DNA of 15,767 nt, taken from assembly GCA_003533545.1 (NCBI GenBank), contig DQEK01000370.1:23112-38878 (forward strand), in the 5' to 3' direction. The stretch's first letter is position 1. The number at the start of each line of letters is the position of its first letter. Both the position numbers and the translations under genes were made by a program. The notes under the pieces are model-generated. The model did not search any database and had not been told where the DNA came from. It saw nothing but the letters and a program-made list of their open reading frames with translations. Below, one piece after another: positions 7,959 through 15,767 of this stretch. The stretch is from Acidobacteriota bacterium. Lineage in GTDB: Bacteria > Acidobacteriota > Vicinamibacteria > Vicinamibacterales > UBA8438.

Positions 7959-9578
7959 TTAGAGCGTGCCGTTGGCGTACGCGCTGCGCAGGAGCTTCTT
8001 ATCGAATTTCCCCACGCTGGTTTTCGGCAACTCATCCACAAGAACAAATCGGTCAGGAATTTCGAACTTTGCGAACCGAGACGCCAGAAACTCACGTAGT
8101 CCGTCACCGGTCACGTTGCACTCCGGGGTAGGCACCACCACCGCAAGTGGTCGCTCGGACCATTTCTCATCCGGCACGGCAATCACTGCCGCTTCGAGAA
8201 TCTGGTCGTGCGCCATCAGCGCATTCTCTAGCGCAACCGTCGAGATCCACTCCCCCCCGCTCTTGACCAGGTCCTTCGTGCGATCGGTAATGGTCATGTA
8301 ACCATCCGGGGTCATCACCGCAACATCTCCCGTCCGGAACCACCCATCCTCCGTAAAATGTTCTGGTGTGGGCTCTCGTTTAAAGTAGCTCCGAATAACC
8401 CATGGACCGCGCGCCTGTAACTCTCCCATTGTCGTGCCGTCCCAGGGCAGCGGCACCCCTTCATCATCAACAATCCGAAGTTCAACACCGCCCAAGGGCG
8501 TTCCCTGTCTCGCCTTGACGTCCAGTTGCTCATCCTCGGTCAGCGCCAGGTGGTGCCGCTGTAGCTTCGACACCGACCCCAGCGGAGAAAGCTCTGTCAT
8601 TCCCCATGCATGTAAAACGTTGACACCGAGGTCCCGCTCATACCCCGCAATCAGCGAGCGCGGCATCGCCGACCCGCCGACGACCAGTGCGCGCACACAA
8701 GAGATATCCCGAGGGGTGCTCTTCAGGTCGTGATACACGCCGTTCCAAATACTCGGCACCCCAGCCGCGACCGTCACTTGTTGAGTTTCGATCAACTCGG
8801 CCAAGACCGCTGGGGACAGGTCCGGTCCAGGCATCACCATGTCGGCCCCGGCCAGGGGGCAGGCATAAGGAAGTCCCCACGCCATCGCGTGAAACTGCGG
8901 CACCACCGGCAACACGATATCGGTTTCGGTCAAACCCAGTCCCATTGCCTGGTTTTCGCCGAGTGTGTGCAAAAACATCGACCGATGACTGTAAAGCGCT
9001 CCCTTCGGATCGCCAGTGGTCCCGCTCGTGTAGCAGAGTCCCATTGCCATCGCCTCATCCGTGCACCGCCACTCAAACTCCTCGTCGCCCTCGTCAATCA
9101 ACTCCTCGTAGTGGCGCACGTTCGGCAGGTCGGTCTGAATGTCCTCCGGGGCATTCACCAGAACGTGATGCTCAACCCCACCGGCCTCGCGAGCCACTTT
9201 CTCGTAGAGCGGCAAGACTGAGGCGTCAACGAACACCAGCCGGTCCTCGGCGTGGTTGACGATGTACGCCAACTGCCCTGGAAACAGTCGGACATTGAGC
9301 GGATGACACACCGCGCCGGCACCCGGAATCCCGAAATACATCTCTAAATGCTGATAGTGATTCCAAGCGAACGTGCCAATCCGGTCGCCAGACTCGATTC
9401 CAAGCCTCGCGAGGGCCGAGGCGAGTTTCCGACTACGCCGGTAAAGATCGGCGTATGTGTAGTCGTGTAAGGAACCGTCAAGCTGCCTGGTCCTGACTCG
9501 CTTGTGAGGAAATAACCGGTTCGCCCGCTCGACGATTCGGTCCAACGTCAGCGGGTAATCCATCATCAGGCCAAACAT
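7959..9578 (-). CDS. Fatty-acyl-CoA ligase (AMP-binding, FadD-like)
   Basis: The enzyme activates a carboxylic acid with ATP to an acyl-adenylate and transfers it to CoA in the cytoplasm. The 539 residues carry the complete set of ANL-superfamily motifs: the P-loop [11 protein letters not shown] (183-193), WGMTE (325-329), GWFRTGDVA (412-420) and [15 protein letters not shown] (432-446). The C-terminal [12 protein letters not shown] (517-528) holds the catalytic Lys524. Length and the N-terminal [15 protein letters not shown] are typical of medium/long-chain FadD relatives. There is no signal peptide. Chain length or aromatic versus aliphatic substrate cannot be read from motifs. The gene starts 26 bases after the stop of the lactonase gene and has only a weak ribosome-binding site, which fits translation coupled within an operon. 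In this context it could activate the acid released by the upstream hydrolases and feed it to beta-oxidation. Confidence 0.94.
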   Translation of the reverse strand: MFGLMMDYPLTLDRIVERANRLFPHKRVRTRQLDGSLHDYTYADLYRRSRKLASALARLGIESGDRIGTFAWNHYQHLEMYFGIPGAGAVCHPLNVRLFPGQLAYIVNHAEDRLVFVDASVLPLYEKVAREAGGVEHHVLVNAPEDIQTDLPNVRHYEELIDEGDEEFEWRCTDEAMAMGLCYTSGTTGDPKGALYSHRSMFLHTLGENQAMGLGLTETDIVLPVVPQFHAMAWGLPYACPLAGADMVMPGPDLSPAVLAELIETQQVTVAAGVPSIWNGVYHDLKSTPRDISCVRALVVGGSAMPRSLIAGYERDLGVNVLHAWGMTELSPLGSVSKLQRHHLALTEDEQLDVKARQGTPLGGVELRIVDDEGVPLPWDGTTMGELQARGPWVIRSYFKREPTPEHFTEDGWFRTGDVAVMTPDGYMTITDRTKDLVKSGGEWISTVALENALMAHDQILEAAVIAVPDEKWSERPLAVVVPTPECNVTGDGLREFLASRFAKFEIPDRFVLVDELPKTSVGKFDKKLLRSAYANGTL

Positions 9579-9604
9579 GGTCAGATTCTCTACCCAAACC
9601 GCCG

Positions 9605-10639
9605 CTAGACAACCAGGTCAGTCAGCAAGACCCACATCGGACGCCGACCGCCTACGTAGGTCTCCATCGGGGTGAGTTCGCCGCTCTGGGGATCGATTTG
9701 ATAGGAAGCCAGCCGGCCGGAGTCTAATCCTCCAACGTAGAGAAAGCGGCCTAATGGATCGAGATTAAACGCCCGGGGCACTGGTTCGGTAGCCACCCGG
9801 CCGGTAGCAGTCAGCCGTCCGGAAGCCTGGTCGACGATGAAACTTGCGACGCTGTTGTGTCCACGATTCGGCGCGTAGAGAAACCTTCCTGAAGGCGCGA
9901 TGTGAATCTGTGAACAGGTATTCGGCTCGTCATAACCACTCGGCAGTGTGGAAATGGTCTGGAACGGGGTCAACGTCCCGCGTGTCGGATCAAGGTTATA
10001 ACCCGTGACGCTCCCACCCTGCTCATCCGAAAAGTAGACGGTGTCTAGAACCGGGTGAAATACGAATGCCCGGGGCCCTAGATACTCAGTCGGCGAGTAC
10101 CTCTCCGGGGTATTCGGCGTCAGGCGCCCGGTACGCTCGTCGAACCGGAATTGGAAGATGGCGTTCGGCCCACGGTTCGCAATGTGCGGTACGAAGGCGA
10201 ATCGGTTCGACCGGTCGGTCTGAATGGCGTGCGCCCCATGAGCCGTCAATCGCCACTCGACCGGCGGAGCGACGGCCGCACCGTCACTCCCGACCGCGTG
10301 CACCCCCGCGGTACTCTGGTAATAGTAGGCCGACAGCACGAAGCGACCCGTCCGGTCCGTCGACACATAGACGGGTTCCCCTTGAAGCGAAACGCTGCCT
10401 ATATGCGTAAGTCCGCCAGCGCGCCGGTCGATGCGGTAGCTTGACAGTTGTTGGCTACCCCGGCGTCCAACGTGAAGTACCTGCTGGTCCGGGCTGATCG
10501 CCATTGGCGCTGGACCACCTTCAATCGCAACTTCTTCCTGCAAGGTGAGGTCGCCAGACTCCCGGTCGACGCGATAAATCGAGACCTTATCGTCGTCCTG
10601 GTATGACACGTACATGTGGAACCCAGTGCTCTGACGCAT
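9605..10639 (-). CDS. Lactonase-family seven-bladed beta-propeller protein
   Basis: This 344-residue protein is built from repeats typical of the lactonase/6-phosphogluconolactonase propeller family. Each repeat has an SxYxxDxxSGxLT-like strand followed by a PxxxxxxPxGRFLYV-like strand. Examples are [57 protein letters not shown] and [20 protein letters not shown]. No signal peptide is visible, so it should be cytoplasmic, unlike the receptor, hydrolase and unknown protein before it. GGGAGGG lies five bases before the ATG and fixes the start. Family members hydrolyse sugar lactones or cyclic lactones, but many are uncharacterised. Because no pentose-phosphate gene is nearby, a lactone intermediate of the pathway encoded by the surrounding genes is at least as likely as 6-phosphogluconolactone. 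Confidence 0.87.
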   Translation of the reverse strand: MRQSTGFHMYVSYQDDDKVSIYRVDRESGDLTLQEEVAIEGGPAPMAISPDQQVLHVGRRGSQQLSSYRIDRRAGGLTHIGSVSLQGEPVYVSTDRTGRFVLSAYYYQSTAGVHAVGSDGAAVAPPVEWRLTAHGAHAIQTDRSNRFAFVPHIANRGPNAIFQFRFDERTGRLTPNTPERYSPTEYLGPRAFVFHPVLDTVYFSDEQGGSVTGYNLDPTRGTLTPFQTISTLPSGYDEPNTCSQIHIAPSGRFLYAPNRGHNSVASFIVDQASGRLTATGRVATEPVPRAFNLDPLGRFLYVGGLDSGRLASYQIDPQSGELTPMETYVGGRRPMWVLLTDLVV

Positions 10640-10786
10640 GTGTCCCTCCCGACCTCTCAGTCGCGCTTCGGCCCAGTTCCAAGCACCGCCTCAAGTATTG
10701 CATCCCACATACCGGCCCCAACCAATCTTGGTCTCCAGGCACTAGAAATGCAGTGTTGGCTGCCGCCCCCACAGGACTCAAAGACC

Positions 10787-11683
10787 TCAATCTGGCCGCG
10801 AGACGGATTCCTCACCACGTGCAATCTCAAGCGTGTTCGTCATGCCAACGTTTCCCTCGTGGCAAGCGTACTCGAACATCGGACCACCGGTCCGCGCCAA
10901 AAGCAGTGAAGCCGTCCAGGGACGGCTCCACAAATCTGTCGCAACGAACGTCACGTCATATCGCAGAGTCTCGTCATCGACACGCGCGAACCGCTCCATC
11001 AGACGCACGGTCCCCTGCGACAGCCCTCGAAACAATTGCCGACGGTCGAAGTTAGTGGTTTCCACAACCAGGGTGTCACCCTCCCACCACCCTCGGGAGT
11101 CACCCAGCCACTGCCGCACATGGCTCGGCAGATGCGGCCGATCGTCAAGTGGAATAACCCGCACCTCGTGAATCATCTCGTGCAACAGCACGACGTGATC
11201 AGGGGTCTGCAGCAGGTGCATATTCTGCAAATATGCCCCACCGAGCCGCGGAACGCCCGAAGTGATACACCGCTCCCACAAATTTCGTCCCTCCGGCCCG
11301 TCGACGTGCGACTGATAACGCTCACGGGTCCGCGCAGCGACGGTGTAAGGAATACGGCCATCTGGTGGGTCGACGATCATCGCGGTACGGCCGTCAGACA
11401 ACCCACGTTCCCACCAAACAGCCCGGCGAGACAGGTCGCCCTCCGCCGACCGGGCTTCAGCATTAATTGCGGCAACCTCGTCAGCCGTCAATCGCTCGCG
11501 ACCGGCGTGCCGTTCAGGTCGCTCGAGTGGCGTCGCGGTGCCGTGGTTCCACAGACCCCGCAAATCCGGAGCGCCCCACGACGTTCGGGACGGCAATGAT
11601 TGTCCACGCACTGTCGTCAGAATCGTAAGACAGAGGACAAGCACGGGAAACCCCAAGAGCACTCCTGACCTACGGCCCGTCAT
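10787..11683 (-). CDS. Exported protein of unknown function with C-terminal CHEGN motif
   Basis: The 298-residue product starts with a signal peptide or anchor (VLLGFPVLVLCLTILTTVRGQ, about residues 8-28). The mature part has a repeated set of landmarks: WGAPDLRGLWNHGTATPLERP (36-56, split by a variable loop in relatives), PDGRIPYT (107-114) and ERCITSGVPR (137-146). Next are PDHVVLLHEMIHEVRVIPLDD (from 161), SRGWWEGDTLVVETTNF (196-212) and EYACHEGNVGM (271-281). I recognise the layout as a family common in Acidobacteriota and some Proteobacteria, with no function known to me. The invariant-looking Trp, Asp, Glu and His residues suggest a folded binding or enzymatic domain in the periplasm. 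Cys139 and Cys274 could pair. A GTG at 11707 would add eight residues, but AAGGGAG eight bases before the ATG at 11683 supports the shorter form. It lies between the hydrolase and lactonase genes in the same orientation. Confidence 0.85.
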   Translation of the reverse strand: MTGRRSGVLLGFPVLVLCLTILTTVRGQSLPSRTSWGAPDLRGLWNHGTATPLERPERHAGRERLTADEVAAINAEARSAEGDLSRRAVWWERGLSDGRTAMIVDPPDGRIPYTVAARTRERYQSHVDGPEGRNLWERCITSGVPRLGGAYLQNMHLLQTPDHVVLLHEMIHEVRVIPLDDRPHLPSHVRQWLGDSRGWWEGDTLVVETTNFDRRQLFRGLSQGTVRLMERFARVDDETLRYDVTFVATDLWSRPWTASLLLARTGGPMFEYACHEGNVGMTNTLEIARGEESVSRPD

Positions 11684-11747
11684 GAACGTAGCTCCCTTCT
11701 TTGCCACGGGAGGAGGCGCCCTCGGCTCAAAATAAGCCCTTTACACA

Positions 11748-12749
11748 TCAGGCAAGCAGTTCGAGTAGCGCCGCGGTCAACGCGTCCGGCCGGTGCGCCG
11801 GCAGATCGTGCCCCGCGCCGTCAACGATCCGCCGGTCGACAAGCGACGTGAATCGGCGCCGATCACCCGAAGGGTCCGAAGAGGGCCGCCCAAAGCCGTT
11901 CTCGGCTCCGCGCAACACGATAGCGGGCACGTTGACGGTTGGCCTCTCGGCGAGTCGCCGCTCAACATCTAGAAATCGATCCTCACCCGGCGCGTTCACA
12001 TGGCGATGCCTGTATGAGTGAATCACGACATCCACGAAGTCGGGGTTGTCAAACGACGGCGCCGAACGGTCGTACTGGTCGTCGGTATACCGGAACCCTG
12101 GAGACCAAGTCTCCCAAAGGTAGCGGATGATATCGTGACGATTATTCTCCAACCCTGTCCGACCCCTCTCAGTGTTGAAGTACCACTGATACCAGAGGCG
12201 CGCTTCAGACACAGCGGGACCCGGTCGCCCCGGGGTCACTGTGTCCTGTACCGAGTAGCCGCCCATCGCGACTTGCGCACGTACGCGATCGGGATGCAGG
12301 ATGGCCGCGATGCAGGCGGCGCGGTTCCCCCAGTCGAATCCGGCCAGGGCGACCTGTTCCAGCCCCAATGCGTCGGCTAGGTCGATCACGTCCTGCGCGA
12401 TCGCGGCCTGCTCAGCCATACGCGGAACATCCGGATCACGAAACCTGGTCGGACCGTAACCGCGTAAATACGGGACTAGCACCCGGTGCCCTGCTTCGGC
12501 CAGCGGTCCCACCGCGCCATCGAATGACCGCACATCGTACGGAAACCCGTGCAGCAGGACGACGGGGAATCCGTCACTCGGTCCGTACTCTTCATAGCCG
12601 ATGTCGAGCACGTCTGTCTGGACTATTCGTACGGCTGGCACACCCTCTGGCTGGATCCCAGCAACCTTCACTGCAGCTGGCGCTCCCGCTACCGCCGCCG
12701 CACCGACGACACCCGCCGTTCTCAGGAACTCTCTTCGACTCTGGCCCAT
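11748..12749 (-). CDS. Tat-exported alpha/beta hydrolase, epoxide hydrolase/dehalogenase type
   Basis: The 333-residue protein begins with a twin-arginine signal (SRREFLRTAG, 4-13, then an Ala/Val/Gly-rich stretch to about 27). The catalytic domain has the oxyanion motif HGFP (67-70) and the nucleophile elbow GFDWGN (137-142), where Asp139 replaces the serine of ordinary esterases. The general-base His314 is in DGAGHDLPAH. The acid is probably Glu283 in RGAENG, but this is less certain. The cap carries LWYQWYFNTERGR (185-197), aromatic residues typical of epoxide hydrolases and related dehalogenases. The expected chemistry is attack by Asp on an epoxide or carbon-halogen bond, forming an ester that water then cleaves. 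The ATG is supported by GGAGG seven bases upstream. It lies 66 bases behind the receptor gene, so it may act on what that receptor imports. Confidence 0.9.
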   Translation of the reverse strand: MGQSRREFLRTAGVVGAAAVAGAPAAVKVAGIQPEGVPAVRIVQTDVLDIGYEEYGPSDGFPVVLLHGFPYDVRSFDGAVGPLAEAGHRVLVPYLRGYGPTRFRDPDVPRMAEQAAIAQDVIDLADALGLEQVALAGFDWGNRAACIAAILHPDRVRAQVAMGGYSVQDTVTPGRPGPAVSEARLWYQWYFNTERGRTGLENNRHDIIRYLWETWSPGFRYTDDQYDRSAPSFDNPDFVDVVIHSYRHRHVNAPGEDRFLDVERRLAERPTVNVPAIVLRGAENGFGRPSSDPSGDRRRFTSLVDRRIVDGAGHDLPAHRPDALTAALLELLA

Positions 12750-12815
12750 CGGTGATCCTCCATCGGGTCATTGGACATAGTCGCCGGCACAACCCGCGCG
12801 AACGACCGACCCGGG

Positions 12816-15647
12816 TCAAAAGTCTACATGCGTCGATAGCCGGATCGTACGACCGCGCTGGTAGCCAGTCGGTAAACCGAACAGTGGAGATGAAAGGACC
12901 CCACTAAATCCACGAATTTGGCTGGTGTTGAGCAAATTGTTGACTCGAACCTGGACACGAAGCGACCGCCCCTCACGACGGCGACCGTCCGCTCCTCGCT
13001 GCGGTGTGGCCCCACGGAGATATTTCGTGAGCGTCATGTTGAGATACGTCCGACCGGGCCCGGTTTCCGTATTACGCGCGACCCCGAACGGCCGATCTCG
13101 AGTTGACTGGTCACCGTTCAGATCCCGTCCACTCCGGATGCTATACGGACGACCAGCGTTTGCACGGATGCTGATGTTGAAGTTTGTGTCCTGATAGGTC
13201 ATACGGGCCAGCACCCGCAAGACGGGGTTGGCGATCGAGAGGTCACGCGGCAGTCGGACACGAACTTGTGATTCGAATGTGTGCTCCCGACGGGCAAGCC
13301 CCCACTCAGGCACATAGGGATTGTTAAAATCGTTGTCGTCTTCGCCCCAGCGATAGCTGTAATTCGCACTCCCTGAAATCCCAATTCCCAGGACCTCGAT
13401 ATATCTCCGTCGCTGAAACCGAACTCGAAGACGCCGCCCCACCGACCGCCCACTAGACTCGATTTGGTTAATGTTGCCCACGTTGGGGAAAAACGGGCGC
13501 ATCTCGTCGACAAACGCCAGCCTGCGCTCCCGGGGCAGACTCAGGATTTCGTCTGGAAGCGGAGTTCCCGGAAAAGGCGCGTTGATGTTCCGGATGCGCC
13601 GTTGCCGGTATCCGTAGTTCATGCTGAACGACACGTTGAGACGCATCGAGCCAGGGAGCTGCTGAGTAACATTCAACTGAGGATTGAAGCTGTAGGGCGC
13701 TCGATAGCCCGGGTCCAGCACCGTTAAAGACGTTCGGTTGTCATCAATCGTAACGACGCCGCCCAGAAACGGATCAGGGAACGAAGGCGACGACATCGAC
13801 AGCCGTTTCTGATGCGACGCGCCGTCGTTTCGGAGCAACCGTTCGTAGTCTTGGAAATCACGGTAGCTCAGCGACGCTCCGAGGCCGAGAATGGTATCTT
13901 CGAACCAACGGTATTGAACGTTGGCGACCGGGTTCGCCCGCAGGTAATCTTGGGAATGGTTCGTAGCTTCGTATCTGAGCCCCAGCCGCAAACTAGCTCT
14001 CTCGCCGAAACCGCGGTCCACCTGCAGAAAGCTTTCGACCGTCACCTCACCGATGTCCAGCTCGCCGTCACCGGAGGTCACGGAGTAGGTCGTCGGCACC
14101 CCGGTAATCTCAACCCTATCGCCGCGAGCGTCCAAATAGACTGGCACCGCACCGCGTGACAGTGCCTCATCGACAATTAGCCGTGTCGGCTCGCAGTTCA
14201 CGCCGAAGAACTCGGTGGCGCGACAGTAGTCGTGCAGGCCGGCGAAGTCGAAGGTGCCATTGTAATTGGCCTCGGACAGGCTGTAGTTCGTGTCGTAGCG
14301 TCCCTCAAGACCAGCTTGCAAGCTCCACCCGCCTCGTTGCCACCGCAACCGTTCTTCCACCTGGATACGGGTCTCCCGATCGAGATTACTGCGAGTACTT
14401 CCCCCGCGGTTGAACGCGTCGGCCACGTCGATGGCGACCCCGGCATTCCTTCCAATCTCCTGGGAGCTCGATCGACTCGCCCGTACACGAAAATCGTTTA
14501 CCGAGTCGTTTCCCAATCTGCGCTCACTGACCTGGACCGCCCACTGTTTATCCGTCTCGTCGGACGCGCGCTCCGGCAGGGTAAACCCACCCACGCCACT
14601 GTTCTTCTCGGTCCCGGTCTCGTAGTCGAAATCGAGACCCAACGTCCGACTGGACGACAGTGCGATATCGGCGTCTACTTCGAGTTCATGCTCGACCTCA
14701 GGCCTGACGACGGCTTCAAAGACATCCCCAGTCGGCGTGATCGCGATCAGCGAGTTAGCGGCTCGCTCTCGATTGCCGGTCGACGCCTCAAGGTCAATAT
14801 CGACAAGCCCGGCAATAACCGGCCCCCCGAAATCGACATCCAGATCACGCGTCTGGCGCGCCGGCTTAGTGCTCTCACCGGGCGTAGTCGCGTCGAGCGA
14901 CTCGTCGGCAAAATTGAAATCCATCGACTGGCGCCACCGACCGGTGCCCGGGCGCGTGATGATCTCAATCCGCGGCCCATCACCACTGCCGTCGACCCTG
15001 AGTGGGGTTGGATCGATGATGATTTGCGCGATCTCGTCAGGGTCTGGTAGTCGACCTTCATCCCAACCGTCAATGATGAAACTGGACACGTCAGACTCTA
15101 GATCTCCGCTCGAGTCGGCACCCGCCAGCAACATGAGGTATTCGACCAAATCTTCTTCGTCGGTCGGCAACGCGAGCAACTCGTCCTCCGAGAGTGTCTG
15201 TGCGGTTAGGCTGGCTAGGGGGTTCAGCCGCAGCGCGTTGGCAGGGTCAACCTCGACATCAAGCAACTCTTCCCGAACATCGAGAGCCAGGCGTATGGTC
15301 AGTGGTTCCACCTCGGACGTGACCAGAATCACCTGGTCCTCGGCAGCAAACGACGGCATCGAGACCCGGAGCAGATACTCGCCGGCAGGAACACCGAAGG
15401 TAAAGTTGCCGTCGCCATCCGCGACCACCTCCTCAATGGGATCGCTAGCGTCTCTCTGCAACAAGACTACGACCGCTCCCGGAAGCACGCCGCCGGTCTC
15501 GTCGGTGACCGTGCCACTCACCGGTACATTTGGAGTCACGAGCGGCTGCGCGAACACGACGACGCCGCCGAGTACCACCGCATTCCAAGACAAAACCGTG
15601 GCGGCAACACAACCACACCCGAAGGTTACGGGTAAACGCATTCGCAT
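12816..15647 (-). CDS. Oar-type TonB-dependent outer-membrane receptor
   Basis: The 943-residue product begins with a signal peptide ending near VFAQ (31-34). A carboxypeptidase-regulatory-like beta domain follows at about 42-123 (VSGTVTDETGGVLPGAVVVLL, then DGNFTFGVPAGEYLLRV). The plug is recognised by SFIIDGWDEGRLP (189-201) and PRIEIITRPGTGRWR (225-239). It continues into DFNFADESLDATTP (243-256) and FGGPVI (273-278), the arrangement seen in Acidobacteriota Oar-like receptors. The rest is a beta-barrel ending in a C-terminal Phe (LSTHVDF), as outer-membrane proteins require. The plug region at 152-205 is very acidic. Cys475 and Cys485 lie in a predicted surface loop and may pair. I see no clear TonB box, which is common in this subgroup. 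The ligand is unknown. The gene heads the co-oriented cluster and has an upstream region of 120 bases in the window. An ATG two codons further in is possible. Confidence 0.92.
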   Translation of the reverse strand: MRMRLPVTFGCGCVAATVLSWNAVVLGGVVVFAQPLVTPNVPVSGTVTDETGGVLPGAVVVLLQRDASDPIEEVVADGDGNFTFGVPAGEYLLRVSMPSFAAEDQVILVTSEVEPLTIRLALDVREELLDVEVDPANALRLNPLASLTAQTLSEDELLALPTDEEDLVEYLMLLAGADSSGDLESDVSSFIIDGWDEGRLPDPDEIAQIIIDPTPLRVDGSGDGPRIEIITRPGTGRWRQSMDFNFADESLDATTPGESTKPARQTRDLDVDFGGPVIAGLVDIDLEASTGNRERAANSLIAITPTGDVFEAVVRPEVEHELEVDADIALSSSRTLGLDFDYETGTEKNSGVGGFTLPERASDETDKQWAVQVSERRLGNDSVNDFRVRASRSSSQEIGRNAGVAIDVADAFNRGGSTRSNLDRETRIQVEERLRWQRGGWSLQAGLEGRYDTNYSLSEANYNGTFDFAGLHDYCRATEFFGVNCEPTRLIVDEALSRGAVPVYLDARGDRVEITGVPTTYSVTSGDGELDIGEVTVESFLQVDRGFGERASLRLGLRYEATNHSQDYLRANPVANVQYRWFEDTILGLGASLSYRDFQDYERLLRNDGASHQKRLSMSSPSFPDPFLGGVVTIDDNRTSLTVLDPGYRAPYSFNPQLNVTQQLPGSMRLNVSFSMNYGYRQRRIRNINAPFPGTPLPDEILSLPRERRLAFVDEMRPFFPNVGNINQIESSGRSVGRRLRVRFQRRRYIEVLGIGISGSANYSYRWGEDDNDFNNPYVPEWGLARREHTFESQVRVRLPRDLSIANPVLRVLARMTYQDTNFNISIRANAGRPYSIRSGRDLNGDQSTRDRPFGVARNTETGPGRTYLNMTLTKYLRGATPQRGADGRRREGRSLRVQVRVNNLLNTSQIRGFSGVLSSPLFGLPTGYQRGRTIRLSTHVDF

Positions 15648-15767
15648 GAATTTTCGGCTTCCGCAAGAGAACGCCGCGGTGCTGTAATCTATATACGCCA
15701 GTCGAAAAACAGTCTCGTCTGCTGTACTTCATCCGCGGAGAGCCCGTAGCGTCAACTCTAGGGTAGC
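15648..15767 (-). promoter_or_regulatory. Upstream region of the receptor gene, weak promoter signals
   Basis: Reading on the minus strand, TTGACG lies at 15755-15750, followed ten bases later by the perfect palindrome TCCGCGGA (15739-15732). An AT-rich TATATAGAT lies at 15695-15687 and could be a -10, with a start near 15681, but its -35 is poor (GAGACT). Alternatively TTGACG could pair with TGAAGT after 18 bases. A GGAAG lies ten bases before the ATG. The gene before this region is outside the window, so part may be its end. Confidence 0.25.

Noticed and set aside
9605..10639. Assignment as the pentose-phosphate enzyme Pgl
   Set aside because: Only family-level propeller repeats are visible and no pentose-phosphate neighbour is present, so a gene symbol is not justified.
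12809..12818. GACCCGGGTC palindrome at the end of the receptor gene as a terminator
   Set aside because: It has no loop and no following T-run, and it overlaps the stop codon.
14232..15050. A 272-residue open frame on the plus strand
   Set aside because: It lies wholly inside the receptor gene, shows no recognisable motif, and overlaps another shadow frame on the same strand.
14737..15687. A 316-residue open frame on the plus strand
   Set aside because: It is antisense to the N-terminal half of the receptor, is Ser/Arg-rich with no domain, and comes from the codon bias of the real gene.

Overview
The window carries ten protein-coding genes, all on the minus strand, so transcription runs from high to low coordinates. 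No RNA gene, mobile element or CRISPR array was seen. The gene content fits an Acidobacteriota-like heterotroph, perhaps Vicinamibacteria. It has an Oar-type TonB-dependent receptor with an N-terminal carboxypeptidase-regulatory-like domain, a PSCyt1/DUF1592-type cytochrome paired with a DUF1552 protein, and an exported Acidobacteria-type protein of unknown function ending in a 'CHEGN' motif. Planctomycetota or Verrucomicrobiota share some of these families, so the placement is an inference from gene content.

Region A (15647 to about 7959) starts with the 943-residue TonB-dependent receptor. It is followed by a Tat-exported alpha/beta hydrolase with an aspartate nucleophile (epoxide hydrolase/dehalogenase type), the exported protein of unknown function, a cytoplasmic seven-bladed propeller lactonase-family protein and a cytoplasmic fatty-acyl-CoA ligase. 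Gaps are 26 to 147 bases and no terminator was seen between the genes. The set reads as a possible uptake-and-degradation operon: outer-membrane import, periplasmic hydrolysis, then cytoplasmic lactone handling and CoA activation. The substrate is not visible.

Region B (about 7714 to 4951) follows a non-coding gap of about 240 bases. It holds an exported six-bladed NHL propeller and an exported type-B carboxylesterase.

Region C (4943 to the left edge) begins with a compact promoter-like element: TTGACT, 17 bases, then AATACT. An 8-bp perfect inverted repeat (TTCGCGGA/TCCGCGAA) surrounds the -35 and reaches into the -10. The promoter sits so close to a GTG start that the mRNA may be leaderless. 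The three genes that follow are an exported two-CxxCH cytochrome-like protein (PSCyt1, DUF1587, DUF1595, DUF1592, DUF1588, DUF1585), a Tat-exported DUF1552 protein joined to it by an ATGA overlap, and an exported ankyrin-repeat protein that starts 27 bases further on and runs off the window. These probably work as one exported module. Its biochemical role is not established.

The most interesting points are the promoter and inverted repeat at 4907-4943, related CCGCG-type half-sites next to TTGAC elements upstream of two other genes, the cytochrome/DUF1552/ankyrin trio, and the receptor-to-CoA-ligase cluster.
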